This document shows positions 22,188 through 32,981 of a DNA stretch of 64,000 nucleotides, piece by piece. The notes below the pieces were generated by a model. It ran no database searches. It was not told the origin of the DNA and saw only the letters and a list, made by a program, of their open reading frames with translations. This DNA comes from Geosiphon pyriformis (Eukaryota > Glomeromycota > Glomeromycetes > Archaeosporales > Geosiphonaceae). Location: contig JAAOMT010000703.1 of the NCBI GenBank assembly GCA_016748015.1, positions 1-64,000 on the forward strand, written 5' to 3'. Each line of letters opens with the position of its first letter. The first letter of the stretch is position 1. The translations under genes were made by a program, and so were the position numbers.

Positions 22188-23720
22188 ATATCTATTATTA
22201 TTCAACAAATTTTCGAATCAAATAAATAAATTTGCAAAGAAAATAGAATTTTAATTCCAAATATTTATTTGCCAAAAGAGTTAAAAAATTCAAAGTTATT
22301 TTTTACAATTTTAACAATTATCTTGTTATATTAAATAGCCACTTAAAAATTGGAATTATTTATAGTAATATTTTTTAAGAAGAATTCAAATAATTTCAAA
22401 CTTTACAGAAATAATTGAACATTTTCTCCTGAAAATTAACATCACTTTGATTAGTAAAAATTATATATTGTTATTAAAAAACAATTTTAAATCAACATAA
22501 GACAATTAAAACTACATTAACAAAAACAACTTCAAAAATTAATTGTAAAATATGTAAACATATTTACTAAAAACAACAATAATTTAAGAAAAACTAATTT
22601 AGCTTAATATTAAATTCATACTAGAAATACTAAACCAAAATACCAACAAACTTATTGAGTCTTATCTGTTAGCCAACAATTTATTAAAAAAAAGTTTAAT
22701 AAATATTAAATAATAAGCTTATTTAACTATTAATAAGTCTATAAGCTTTACCAATAGTTTTTATCAAAAAAAAAATCACTTTTATATTAACTATTATCAA
22801 CTAAATAGTGTTATAATAAAAAACATTTATCTTTTATCTTAAATTAATAATATGTTAAATGCTTTTAACAAATCAAAATACTTCTTAATTTAAATTTAGA
22901 AAGTAGATACTGACAAGTTGCTATAAATTTTAAAAACTACCCGAAAACAGCTTTTACTATCTAAAAAAAATTACAAGTTTAATATAATGCTTTTTAAATT
23001 ATGTAATACACTAATAATATTTTAGAAGCTTATAAATATTGTTTATGCTGAACTTCTTTGAAAATTAGCAGTTGTTTATTTTAATAATACTAATATCTAT
23101 TTATTATCATTTAAAATCTATTTAGTTTATCTGTAAAAATTTTTTTAATAATTACAAAAGCAAAATTAAAGCTAAATATTAAAAAATATTATTTCAAAAA
23201 GACCAGCTTGGCCTTTTTGAGTTATATTGTCAGTAAAAAAAAAGTCAAATTTGATCCAAAAAAAATTAATGTTGTTAAAATTTCAAAATTTTTCAAAATA
23301 CTTTTGAATTAAGAGGATTTACAAGATTAGCATTTATTATTAAAAGTTTATTAAAGGATTTTCAAAAATTGTCAAATCACTTAACTATCTAATCAACAAA
23401 AATATCGAATACAAATAAACTTAAAAACAACAAATTGTATTTATTACACTAAAAAAAACTAATAATTGTTTTAATTTTAGTCAATTTTAACTTTAACAAA
23501 AAATTTCAACTAATTATTGATGTTTTTTATATAGTTTTTGGTACTATTTTATTTTAATTAAATAACAATAACAATAAAAGAATAATTATTTATGTTAACA
23601 AAACATTAAAGCCAGCAAAAAAAATTATTTTGTCACTAAATTAAAAACAGCAGTCATAATTTAGGTTTTTTATTATTTTGACTTGCACCTTGGACTTAAA
23701 AAATTCGATATTATTATTAA
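22188..23720 (+). pseudogene. RT and RNase H of relic H
   Basis: Linker and RT follow B and C2 in order: FKLCNTLIIF in the motif B region, VVYFNNTN at the YLDD position near 23080, and a thumb with FGLFELYCQ-like text. RNase H follows from about 23480 (VFYIVFGTILF, VNKTLKPAKKNYF). Many stops and frame changes. Confidence 0.6.
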
Positions 23721-24783
23721 TAATATTAGATTTAAATAACTTTAAAATAAAAATTCAAAGTTAAATGCCAAACAAATTTAATAAACTGGATTTTTTGCAA
23801 AATACAAATACATTATATATTACAAACCAAAAAAGCTTTACACCAATATTAATTGTTTCTTAAAAATAAAACAAGATTAAAAAAAATATTATATACTATT
23901 TAATTAAGTAAACAGCAATAAAACAATAAACCAATAGATTCTGAAAATTACAATAAACTTAAACAATATTTAAAGATACTTATAATACCAGAAATTTGAT
24001 TTTTAAGCAAAAAAAATCGGCTATAATATTAAACAAAACAATATTTCTTATACAATAATTTTATTTATTACTAAAACTACAAAAATTTAAATAATTCATT
24101 CTAAATAATTCAAAACATAAAAAAAAACAATTTGTTATTAGTATATCTTAAAAAAAATAACACAATTTAAAGAATATTAAAACACTATTTTTGGTTCTAA
24201 ATAAAAAACAATATTTATTAATATATTAAATTATATCATAATTGTTAAAAAAAAAGAAACATACTTTATATAACTCTTAAATCCAATTAAAGTTGAACAA
24301 TTCTTTAATTAAGTTGGTATTAATTTAATTAAATTACAATTTATTACAGCTTAAAAAACTAATATATTGTAATTGTAATATACTATTTGATAAAATAGTC
24401 TAAAGCAAAAGTTATTTAACAAACAGATACAAAATTAGTAGCAAATTTTATCTATAAAAATATTATTTATAGATATAAATATCTAATTAAACTTTTATCT
24501 AACTAAAAAACTCATTTTGTAAATAATTTAATACAAAAAATTTGTGAATAATTTAATATTAAAAAACTTTTATTTTTGTTTTATTATTTATAAATAATAG
24601 ATTTATAAAATATTTCAACAAAACATTATGTAAATTATTAATAAAAATTTTAACAAATTTTGAACAAAAATAAAATATTTTTATTTTATTAATATTATTA
24701 ACATATAGAACACTAAAACAAAATACAATAAAACATATACTTCTAAGTTTTTGGTAGGTGGTTTGTTTTCTGAAGTTGACTGG
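23721..24783 (+). pseudogene. Integrase of relic H (truncated)
   Basis: Core traces VGINLIKLQFITA near 24315 and LSN followed by KTHFVNN near 24500 match the integrases of B and C2. TLKQNTIKH near 24715 is also present in B. The frame ends at the C1 boundary. Confidence 0.6.
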
Positions 24784-24852
24784 TGTTACTCATAGAAATA
24801 TAGGAAATATATTAGCATAATTATTAGCCAATCAGAAGTAAGCATAGTAAAT

Positions 24853-25022
24853 GTGGAATTCCAGGATTCCTCTCAGGAATTGCAGGATTTCAGGAATTTC
24901 AGGATTCCTGATGAGGAATTGCAGGATTCCAGGATTCCAGGATTCCTCTCAAAGAAATCACAGGATTCTAGGAATTCCAGGATTTCTGTTGTGAAGAATC
25001 GAGGAATTGAGGAATCTCAATT
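24853..25022. repeat. GGAATTYCAGGATTCC minisatellite in the C1 LTR
   Basis: About ten degenerate copies of GGAATT(C/T)CAGGATTCC-like units, many of them near-palindromic, separated by CTCTCA or GATGA spacers. The chance open frame across it is repetitive and not a gene. A decayed reverse-complement version sits in the LTR of relic I near 50330-50400. Its position upstream of the TATA box suggests U3 enhancer repeats. Confidence 0.8.
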
Positions 25023-25034
25023 ATGTATATATAG
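25023..25034 (+). promoter_or_regulatory. TATA-like box in the C1 LTR
   Basis: ATGTATATATAGCAG is conserved in the E/D LTR (53875-53888) and the D 3' LTR (62772-62784), although those LTRs lack the upstream minisatellite. Conservation among divergent LTRs supports a promoter role. Confidence 0.5.
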
Positions 25035-25668
25035 CAGTAGTGTTAAAAACAGAAAAAACAGAATCGATACCACAGAATCCTTAGCCTAAAAAACACAATC
25101 ATCAAATAAATAATTATTCCATATCTCAACCCACTCTCCACTATCAACACTTCATGTTGATAGTAATTGATACTTAACCACGCTAGAACAATAGCTCTTG
25201 ATCACGACTATTGATGGAATACTAATCTGCAAAATTGTCTTGGCTTATTTCTTTCTTTCTTTATTTTTCTTTTATTTCTTTTTCTTTATTTTATTTTTGA
25301 TTTGTTGTATACTAACTGATTAAAAGGATTAAGCGCTAAGTTATTGACATCAAGGATAGTCTGGTAAAAGACCCAGAAATAAGGGTAGAATTTTATATAT
25401 TATCAGATAGCTTACCAGAAGGGCACGACTGCCAGACTAAATCTGGCCACCATGCTGAGAAAGAAATTGGGAAAACTCTTGGAAAGATACATCTATTATT
25501 GATACTATTGAATCTCTGTCCATTATACAAAGAACTCAACCAAAATCTTCAGACCCATCAAAATCTTCAGATACAATACTTACAGAATATCATCAACAGA
25601 AATAGCTTTTGAGCACCAAGTTACAGGTTTGTTATTTAATTCAACCGCAGAAATAATCACCTGTAACA

Positions 25669-25686
25669 TTTGGTGTTCCCTATGAG
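25669..25686 (+). other. Primer-binding site of C1
   Basis: TTTGGTGTTCCCTATGAG follows the LTR end AACA. Same TTTGGTG core as A and B, but different after that, so a different tRNA or a diverged site. Confidence 0.6.
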
Positions 25687-25730
25687 GTATAATCCTACAG
25701 AGAACCAGCACTGACAACACTAAACCAAAA

Positions 25731-27775
25731 GTGGCAGAATCAGAAACTATAGGAGCAAACCATTTAGAATTCGCAAAATTCTTATTTCAACACTATTGTC
25801 AATACTTGGGATTAAACCACAATCATATATCTACTGAATCAGCCTTCAATTTTTACGTCAATGAAAAGATTTCTTTTTTATTAGGAACACTAGTAAATAC
25901 TGAATCAGCAAGGGAAACTTTCTATAGGGAATTAATTCAAAATACCAATCTGCCAACAAATCATAATTTTGCATCCATCATCACTGAGATCAACAAAAAA
26001 ATTGAACATCACACTCAACAAAGATACCCAATTACATACGCTAATAAAGGCAAAGGAAAATTACAAACACCAGCAGTAACACCCAGAAAGATACAGCCAC
26101 CTGCTTGGAAGAAAAACAGAGTTGAATCTCCAAGCAACCCATCCTACTACTATACACCTGGAAGCGCCATCAACATATTAGCAACAGATGCGTTCACATC
26201 AATTACGACATCAGCATTTGGACAATTCCCATTCTAAAGTAGACAAAGAAAAACAGAATTGTTAGGACTATATGGCGAGTATTTTGAGGGATTTAATTTG
26301 CAATCATCAACCCCATCAGGACTTTGATCACCATCACCTCCACCAGATTTTGGAATCTCTGATTCGTGAGAAGCAGTGGAATCAGAAAAGGAGGAAGAAG
26401 AATCAGAGGATTAAGAATTCACTTACCAGCACCCAATCACTGAAAACCCGGAAGTTGAAATCCTAAACCTTCAAACTCAGCAACAGTTAGAAAATCCGGA
26501 AATCAAAACTCTGAATATTCGAATGCCGCCAAATCAAAGAAATCAAGAACCCAAATTAATTAATCAACAAAACTTACCTCCAGTAATTGTCATCAATCAA
26601 CTGCCAATTAATCCCATAGCCGAATCCATACAACAGTCACTTCAGCTACCACCTCAACAGCCAGGACAACAACAACTGTTTCAACAGCCACCACAACCAC
26701 CTAACTTAGATCCAATGGCCTACACACCAATCGCAAAACTTGACAACTTTACTGGCAAAGAGGATGATGCTTAAATATGGCTGAACGATGTAGAAAAAGC
26801 CATCGCAGCCAACAGATAGAATGACGCACGAGCAATGCAAGCCATTCCCTACTTTCTTAAGGATACTGCCGATTCATGATATCAGAGCTTGATTAATAAA
26901 CCACAAGATTTCAATGCCTTCAAAGTGGAATTTCTGAGATACTTCAGCAACAATAATAGCATCAATTGCCTAGTTAATGCATTCACCACCATAAAACAAG
27001 GAGAAACTGAAGCAGTCACCACTTACCTGGGACGCTTCCATCAAAACTTATGCCAAATTCAAGCAATTGACACCAATTATTTCACAGCACCACAGATACT
27101 CAATCAGTTTATCCGTGGCCTGCGCAGCAGCATCTTGCAACATGTATGTCCATTGCATCCTGGCACGCTTCAAGACGCAGTCACACGCGCCAGAGATTTT
27201 GAATCTGCCGAGTCAGAGGCTAACCATGTCCAAGCCATTAATCTAATCATAAACGGATCATCTGAATTGGATTCCAAATTGGAGAAGTTCAGTAAATCAA
27301 TTAATAAGAGATTGGAAGGATACTTAGCTGACAATCACACTATTTATCAGTCTCCACAATGACGCAATAATCAAGGAAACTCTAATTGTGGCCAAAATCA
27401 ACCACGCCCATCTTCATCAACCAATCAACAGTGGCAACAAAAAATGCGTATCTGCCACTATTGTGGGAAACAAGAACATATCCAAATTGACTGTTGTCAG
27501 TGTCTAAATAATCAACGATTGGGAAATCAATATCGAAACCCCAATCACTGGTTCCAAACTCTGAATCATTATCCAAATCGGAATTAAAACCAATATTGAA
27601 ATAATTACCTGCCCATGATGCAGCAACCAATCTATCACCCGCCAGTGTATCAACCTCCAATTCATCAGCCACAGCTACAAGTAATATATTAACTATAGCC
27701 ACAAATTATCTATTAACCCCAACCAATTCAAACACCAACCCAGAACCCAGCTCAAATGACATTAGGCAACCCTTG
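25731..27775 (+). pseudogene. gag: Gag of C1, one frame with nonsense codons only
   Basis: Structural polyprotein of about 680 codons read in a single frame from the GTG at 25731 to about 27775. N-terminal LEFAKFLFQHYCQYLGL, an acidic/serine central part, a Gln/Pro-rich stretch (about 26530-26720), the capsid-like region WLNDVEKAIAANR to FIRGLRSS, and an intact CCHC zinc knuckle CHYCGKQEHIQIDC at 27453-27494, then a Gln/Pro/Tyr-rich tail. About a dozen stops interrupt it, each explained by one C to T or G to A change (Gln to TAA, Trp to TAG/TGA, Arg to TGA), and no frameshift is seen. No ATG at the start; GTG occurs in the same AAAGTG context in A and B. Confidence 0.8.
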
Positions 27776-28910
27776 ATCTACAACTAAAATACTTTGATAA
27801 TAATAATTAAGAAATTAAACCAGAAAAAACTTATAATATTGATACTAAATATGACTTATAATATTCAAAAAAAAAATACTTTGGTTTTTTAACTAAAGTT
27901 TTTAACAAAAATTAATTTTAAAATTGCCATTAAAATTTTATTAAAAGCAATAATTCAAATTGTTTTTTGATTATTGTTGGCAAACAAAAAAATTAACATT
28001 AGAAAAAGAGTTATAGATACAAAATATACAAGAAATATTATTATTATGTTATAAAATAAAACTAAAAAAATTGTTCAAGCAATTTATTTATGCTTAATTA
28101 ATATCTTAGGCTTACAATTAATAAATAATAAAGATTAATTAAACAAAAATAACAGAAAAATTCAAAATTTTGGTTTAATTAAACGATTTACAATTCTAGT
28201 AAACATAGCTCTTAATATACAGAATAATTTTATCAGATTTTTTGACTTTTATAACTAATTATTATTTTATTTTTTGAAAAATATCAAGAAATCTAAATCT
28301 ATTTAAAATTGATTATCATCTAAGAAATCTTTAAATTCAATGAACAAATTTACAAAAACCATAATATTTTAATTTCTAATATTTATATTTCTAAAAAAAT
28401 AAAGAAATTTTAAATTATTTTTTACAATCTCAACAATTATTTTATTATTTTATTAAATAATTTAGAAATTAAAATTATACATAATAATATTTTCTAAAAT
28501 AAAACTTCTTAAACTGTTTTTAATTTTATCAAAATTGTAAAACATATTTTTTTCTTAAACTTTAATATTTTTTTTAGCACTAAAAAACTATTATTTTATC
28601 AAAAAAAAACTTGCTTAAATCAACATAAATATCCTAAAATCTTAATAGTAAAGACAATTGAAACAATTTATTATTAAATACACTGAAATTTTTACCAAAA
28701 ATAATAATAATTTAGGAAAAACTGATATAGTTTAATATCAGATTCACACAAAAGATATTTTACCAAAATTCTAACAAATTTACTAAATTTTATCTGTCAA
28801 CTATCAATTTATTAGAAAAAAAGTACAACAAGTACTTACCAATAGACTTATTTAATTATTTTAAAGTTTATAAACTTTATTAATTATTTTTACAAAAAAA
28901 CAATCCAATT
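27776..28910 (+). pseudogene. dUTPase and linker of C2
   Basis: Starts at a position equal to B's LKYFDNN, just before the dUTPase. Motif 1 is NIDTKYDL, motif 3 is RVIDTKYTRNIIIML, and motif 4 is KIVQAIYLCL. The linker to RT follows (NIYISKK-like, then KNNNNLGKTDIV) and the sequence is broken by LINE 1 at 28911. Stops in every part. Confidence 0.6.
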
Positions 28911-29765
28911 TTTTTTTTTTAATGTTTAACAAGTAAAATTCAAATACTGCCTAGTATAATACATCATATAAATGATTTAAAATAGGTGTGAATCATGCAT
29001 TTTCTATACATAACCAGCTATTCAGGCTAATTAAAACAACACTAAGTACTTATATAAACAAAGATTGTATCCTCTATACCTGAAAAAAACAAACAAGATT
29101 TATGAAATCCGAAATCTACACTTACTGTCTCAGCTACACCCAATAATTTAATCATGCCAGCTGAAAAAATTAAAGAAAAACCCAATACCAAAACAGGAAT
29201 AGAACTATCATATGGAATCAAACTATTTTTTTTCATAAAAGCATGGTGCTTGGCACACATCAACCAGATATTCTCCCAGAATACAAAACAGAATTTACAC
29301 ACAAAATCCACAATATGTTGACTTGCAATCTTAGAATTTTTGAAAACTAAAACAGACTTATGATACCAATTATTAAAAACAAAACTCTTAGACAGTATTG
29401 TGCTTACTACAACATTGGAAACACAAATAGACAACAATTGTAAAACACAAAAAGAAGAACAAAGTAAATTAAAGTGCATATCCCAAACAGATACATAAGT
29501 ATTTAACAATTGAGCATGACCAGCAACATCAAATGAACAGAAAAAGGCATGGTTGGATACCTCAACATTACTACAGAACAAGCAAACCACACTGTGGTAA
29601 CACTTATTATATAATTACTTATGCACAACAACAAAAAGCTGATAATAAAAAGCTTTTATAAAATACATTTGGGAATCAGCAGTCTGTTTACTAGTGAAAT
29701 TAGCTACCAAGTAAGAATTAAGATGCCACACTAAAGATGATCTGAACCAATTAATCTCTATATCT
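28911..29765 (-). mobile_element. 5'-truncated LINE copy 1
   Basis: Minus-strand non-LTR retrotransposon. The T-rich run at 28911-28921 is the A tail, followed by about 120 bases of 3' UTR and the end of ORF2. The 3' UTR matches those of LINE 2 (30447) and LINE 3 (63007), including a GAGTGCAGTCC-like start. It is truncated at its 5' end at about 29765, typical of incomplete reverse transcription. It sits in C2's RT region. A CYAATTTT-like motif at both ends may be a decayed target duplication. Confidence 0.75.
29042..29765 (-). pseudogene. ORF2 C-terminus of LINE 1
   Basis: The 182-codon open block shows a CLFCSNVEVSNHAFFC finger (CxxC-x7-H-x4-C) and the family's conserved end (FGFHKSCLFFSGIEDTIFVYI). 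Upstream of it DIEINWFRSSLVWHLNS and ANFTSKQTADSQMYF match LINE 2 and LINE 3. A single stop interrupts the upstream part. No RNase H, RT or endonuclease survives. Confidence 0.75.
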
Positions 29766-30428
29766 AATTTTGTGTTAACTATTATTAACTAAATAGTATT
29801 ATAATTGGAGATATTTATTTCCTATCAAAAATTAACAATATGTTAAATTTTCTAAAAAAGCCAAGTTTTTTTAACTTTAAATTTAGAAAACAAATACTGA
29901 CAAGTTAAAATAAACTCTAATAATTACTTCAAAACAGTATTTACTACTCAAAAAAAATCATGAATTTAATATAATGTTTTTTAAATTTTGCAATATATTA
30001 GCAACATTTAAACAACTTATAAATATTGTTTACAAAAGACTTCTATAACAATCAGTAATTGTTTATTTTAATAATACAAATGTTTACTTTTCAATATTTG
30101 AAGCTCATTTAATTTATTTGCAAAAAGTTTTTTATGATTATAAAAAACAGAATTAAAATTAAAATATTATTTTGAAAAAATAAGTTTGGTCTTTTTAAAT
30201 TATATTATTAGTAAAGATAAAGTCAACCAAGATTTAGAAAAAATTAGTGTTGTCTAAAACTTAAAAGTTCTTTGAAACATTACTAAATTAAAAAAATTTA
30301 CCAAATTAGCTTTCTACTACTAAAAATTTATTTAAAATTGCCAAACAATTCAACTATTTAACCAACAATAATATTAAATATTAATAGATTTCTATTTAAT
30401 AAAAAACTTTTAATATCTTAAAAATAAA
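29766..30428 (+). pseudogene. Reverse transcriptase of C2
   Basis: Continuation of the RT after LINE 1: CVNYYQLNSI (family FCVDYRKLN), FLNFAIY in the motif B region, and VIVYFNNTNVY at the YLDD position near 30060-30090. It ends at the A tail of LINE 2. The same YFNN replacement is seen in B and H. Confidence 0.6.
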
Positions 30429-30557
30429 TTTTTTTTTATTTGCTTAATGAGTGCAGTTCAAACACTACCTAGAATAATACATCAAAAAAATGATCTAAAC
30501 TAGGTGTGAATCATGTATTTTCCATATGCAACCAGCCATTCTGGCTAATCAGGACAA

Positions 30558-31563
30558 TACTATGCAAATATGTGTACCAAAACAGAGACACCAATGCCTA
30601 AAAAAAATGAACAATGCTTATAATAACCAAAACTTACACCAAATGCCTTAACAATATCAAGCAACTTGACTATACCAGCTGAGAACCCTAAAGCCAAACC
30701 AGAAACCGAAACAACAGCCAAACCATCCAATGAGATCAGCCTTTTCTTTTCTATGTAGGCCCAATGTTTGGTACAAACTAGCCAGATGTTATTCTTAAAA
30801 GCAAAACATAGAGAATACACAAACTCAACAATCTTTACACCAGCAATTTTGGGATTATAAAAGACAGAGACAGCTTCCCAAAGCCAGTCATTAAAAATAA
30901 AACCCTTATAGAAAGCCATAAACACAGAGATATCAGAAGTGCATGACAACAAAAGCTGTAAAACATATGAAAAAGATTGAGATAGGCCAGAAATTGACCT
31001 TTAGGAAGCCACATGGGTATTTAGTATCTGTTAACAAGTAGAGCTATTAGTGTCACATAAGAAAACATGATCTAATATCTCCACAAAACCACAATATAAA
31101 CACAGCATACTGGGGTAGCTTCTGTTATAAAAATGTTTCTGAACTACAACAAACAGTCAATAATGCAAAGCTTTTATGAAATAAGTGCATGTATCAACCA
31201 TCAATCTGCTAGTAAAACTGGTGGCCATGTGCAAATCAGGCTGCCATAACAATGAGGAGCTGTGCCAATCTACATCCGAATACATACTACTAACCAAAAA
31301 CCTGAAACCAGAACCAACCTCCCAATAAACACAACTAATGAAATAAAAAACATCATGAACAAAATGTCTCAAGTTACCAAAAACAACACAACTATTAGTC
31401 ACTAAAAAGCATTTTACTAAGTAGAGAGAAAAACACCATTCAGAGAAAAAGGTAACATCAGCAATTATATTAGCTTGCTCATTCCCAAAGACTCCAAAAT
31501 GGTCCTTTATCTTATGCCAAGTGACCCTTAAATTCTTATCACAAATAACATTCACAATGTGTT
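30558..31563 (-). pseudogene. LINE 2 ORF2: end of RNase H, finger and C-terminal domain
   Basis: After the insert the frame resumes with VTWHKIKDHFGVFGNEQAN, the last conserved block of RNase HI, then WHSSSLLWQPDLHMATSFTS and a finger CLYCGFVEILDHVFLC near 31070-31115. The C-terminal 130 codons (30560-30952) are open and match LINE 1 and LINE 3. The finger may help bind RNA or the target; this is inferred from related LINEs. Confidence 0.75.
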
Positions 31564-32981
31564 AATGTTGTTACCAGAAGATTTTCACACTTTTCAATGC
31601 AAAAATTACAACACATACAATAGAAATTAACATCAAAATCATGCAAAAAAGACCTATATTATCACACTTAATCAACAAAATCAGCCGGCAATCTGAAAAT
31701 AAATAATCAACAATCAATCCAATTACAACAAAGAAATATGACACAATCCAACAGTTTAACTAAGTTGGATACAAAAAAATCTTGGCAAACTAAGAAACAC
31801 CAATGGAAATAAATGATTGATGTATGTAATTAGATAACAACAGGCTTTGTTATGCTTCAAAATTCTTATATGTCCTTATTAGAACAATCTAACATTCCAG
31901 ATTTGTGATTAATAGTTAAAAGTAGTTACCAAGAAATGTAATCAATTAATCTACTTCTGATTATGTTGATCATAATTACAATTAATATCATTAATTAACA
32001 ATTAATGTTTTAGTTCCAGCCATTTAAATTTGATCATCTAAAATCACTAGCTCTAAGAAAATAACATGCCAAGTAAAGCTTATCATAAATTGATTAAATT
32101 AAAATGTATAAATAATTGATGTATTTTAAATAGTCTTAATATAGTATATAGATCTGACATAATTTAGCTATATACAGCCTCTCTGTCAGCTCAGGAAAGC
32201 ATTAGTTCAATACTAAGCCAACTCTTTGCTATAGTTTTATAGTGAGCAATTAGTCTTTTTCTCTACTTTTCATACTTTCTTTCCCTTTTTCTATGCTCCA
32301 AATACTTGTCATCACAATTTCAAGTATGTCTTCTCATATTCTTTATCACTATTTGGAATCATGTTGTTTATAATCTTTTACTTACTTGTTATCACCATTT
32401 CAAGTTGTTCTATTATTTTTGATCTTTTAAATCATGTGTTATCACTATTTCATATTAAGTCTTGTTTTATCAAACAAGTTGTTAAATATAAAAATAAGTA
32501 ATAAAGTATCACATTGTTAGAGAGTGGTTTTAACAATAAAAAGTTTAAGCAAAATTTATTTCAATTATGTTTGACTTTCATAATTTCTTTTATAATTCTT
32601 ATAACTTCATTTTCAAAGCAGGCATTTGAACATCACACCCTTTTGATAACTAATTGCAAGAATTCTGGTTACAATTTTATTAAGTAGCTTTGGTTTTTCC
32701 TTGTTGTTTGTTGTGTTTCTAATACATATAAAGAGATGTGACTTCTTTTTCTCTTTTTAAAATATCTAAGACTGGTTCTTGCCCAAAAACAAATAATAAT
32801 GACAATACTTTCTTTCATTTTTAATGACTTTATCATGTACTCCTTTCTGCTCTCTCACTTACTGAAATAGTCTATACACCCATGATATGCTATAGTTAGT
32901 AGCATAATTATGGTAATATGTGTTACCAGTTGAACTAAGAAATGTTTTTAAATACTGACAAAAACTATTGGTAACAACATT
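31564..32981. mobile_element. 1.4 kb insertion with terminal inverted repeats
   Basis: Interrupts LINE 2 inside RNase H. AATGTTGTTACCA at 31564-31576 faces its reverse complement at 32969-32981, and the similarity continues weakly inward. The interior has no open frame with a recognisable transposase and differs in texture from all neighbours. A non-autonomous DNA transposon (MITE-like) is the best explanation. Boundaries are uncertain by several bases because the host sequence at the right junction resembles the repeat, and no target duplication is clear. Confidence 0.55.
32303..32465. repeat. Tandem TATCACNATTTCAAGT repeats inside the TIR element
   Basis: Four copies of a motif like ACTTGTYATCACNATTTCAAGT begin near 32303, 32342, 32383 and 32433, spaced about 40 to 50 bases, with T-rich text between. 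No function assigned. Confidence 0.5.

Larger units (their letters stand above)
22188..24783 (+). mobile_element. LTR retrotransposon relic H (pol part)
   Basis: Plus-strand pol fragment that begins in the dUTPase-RT linker (IPNIYLPKELK near 22260) directly after the LTR of G and runs to mid-integrase at about 24750. It is the host into which G inserted and is truncated on the right by the C1 LTR. Very A+T-rich. The 34 bases at 24750-24783 are noticeably richer in G and I cannot assign them. Confidence 0.65.
24784..25668 (+). repeat. 5' LTR of C1
   Basis: Starts TGTTACTCATAG and ends CTGTAACA before the PBS. Contains a minisatellite (24853-25022), a TATA-like box, a T/C-rich tract (25239-25306) and blocks shared with the E/D LTR (TATGTATATATAGCA, TGGTAAAAGA, CACTATGCTGA-like). 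About 885 bases. The exact left end could be up to 35 bases earlier. Confidence 0.7.
24784..27775 (+). mobile_element. Young LTR retrotransposon fragment C1 (LTR and gag only)
   Basis: Plus-strand 5' LTR, PBS and a full-length gag frame with markedly higher G+C and rare decay compared with its neighbours. The element stops at about 27775, where sequence of another, far more decayed B-type element (C2) begins in mid-pol. Its LTR type is related to those of I, E and D. Protease, pol and 3' LTR of C1 are absent from the window. Confidence 0.75.

Noticed and set aside
24853-25089. 78-codon frame in the C1 LTR
   Set aside because: Created by the GGAATTCC minisatellite; no independent support for coding.
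25731-27775. Genetic code with reassigned stops as an explanation for a frame rich in TAA, TAG and TGA
   Set aside because: TAG and TGA both replace Trp at conserved sites, TAA replaces Gln, and some TGA fit Arg. One new code cannot give this; C to T and G to A changes can.
32178-32250. tRNA-like stretch with CAGCTCAGG and GTTCAATAC (A-box and B-box like)
   Set aside because: The two boxes are only about a dozen bases apart, no acceptor stem closes, and the T arm does not fit. Too weak for a tRNA or a SINE head.
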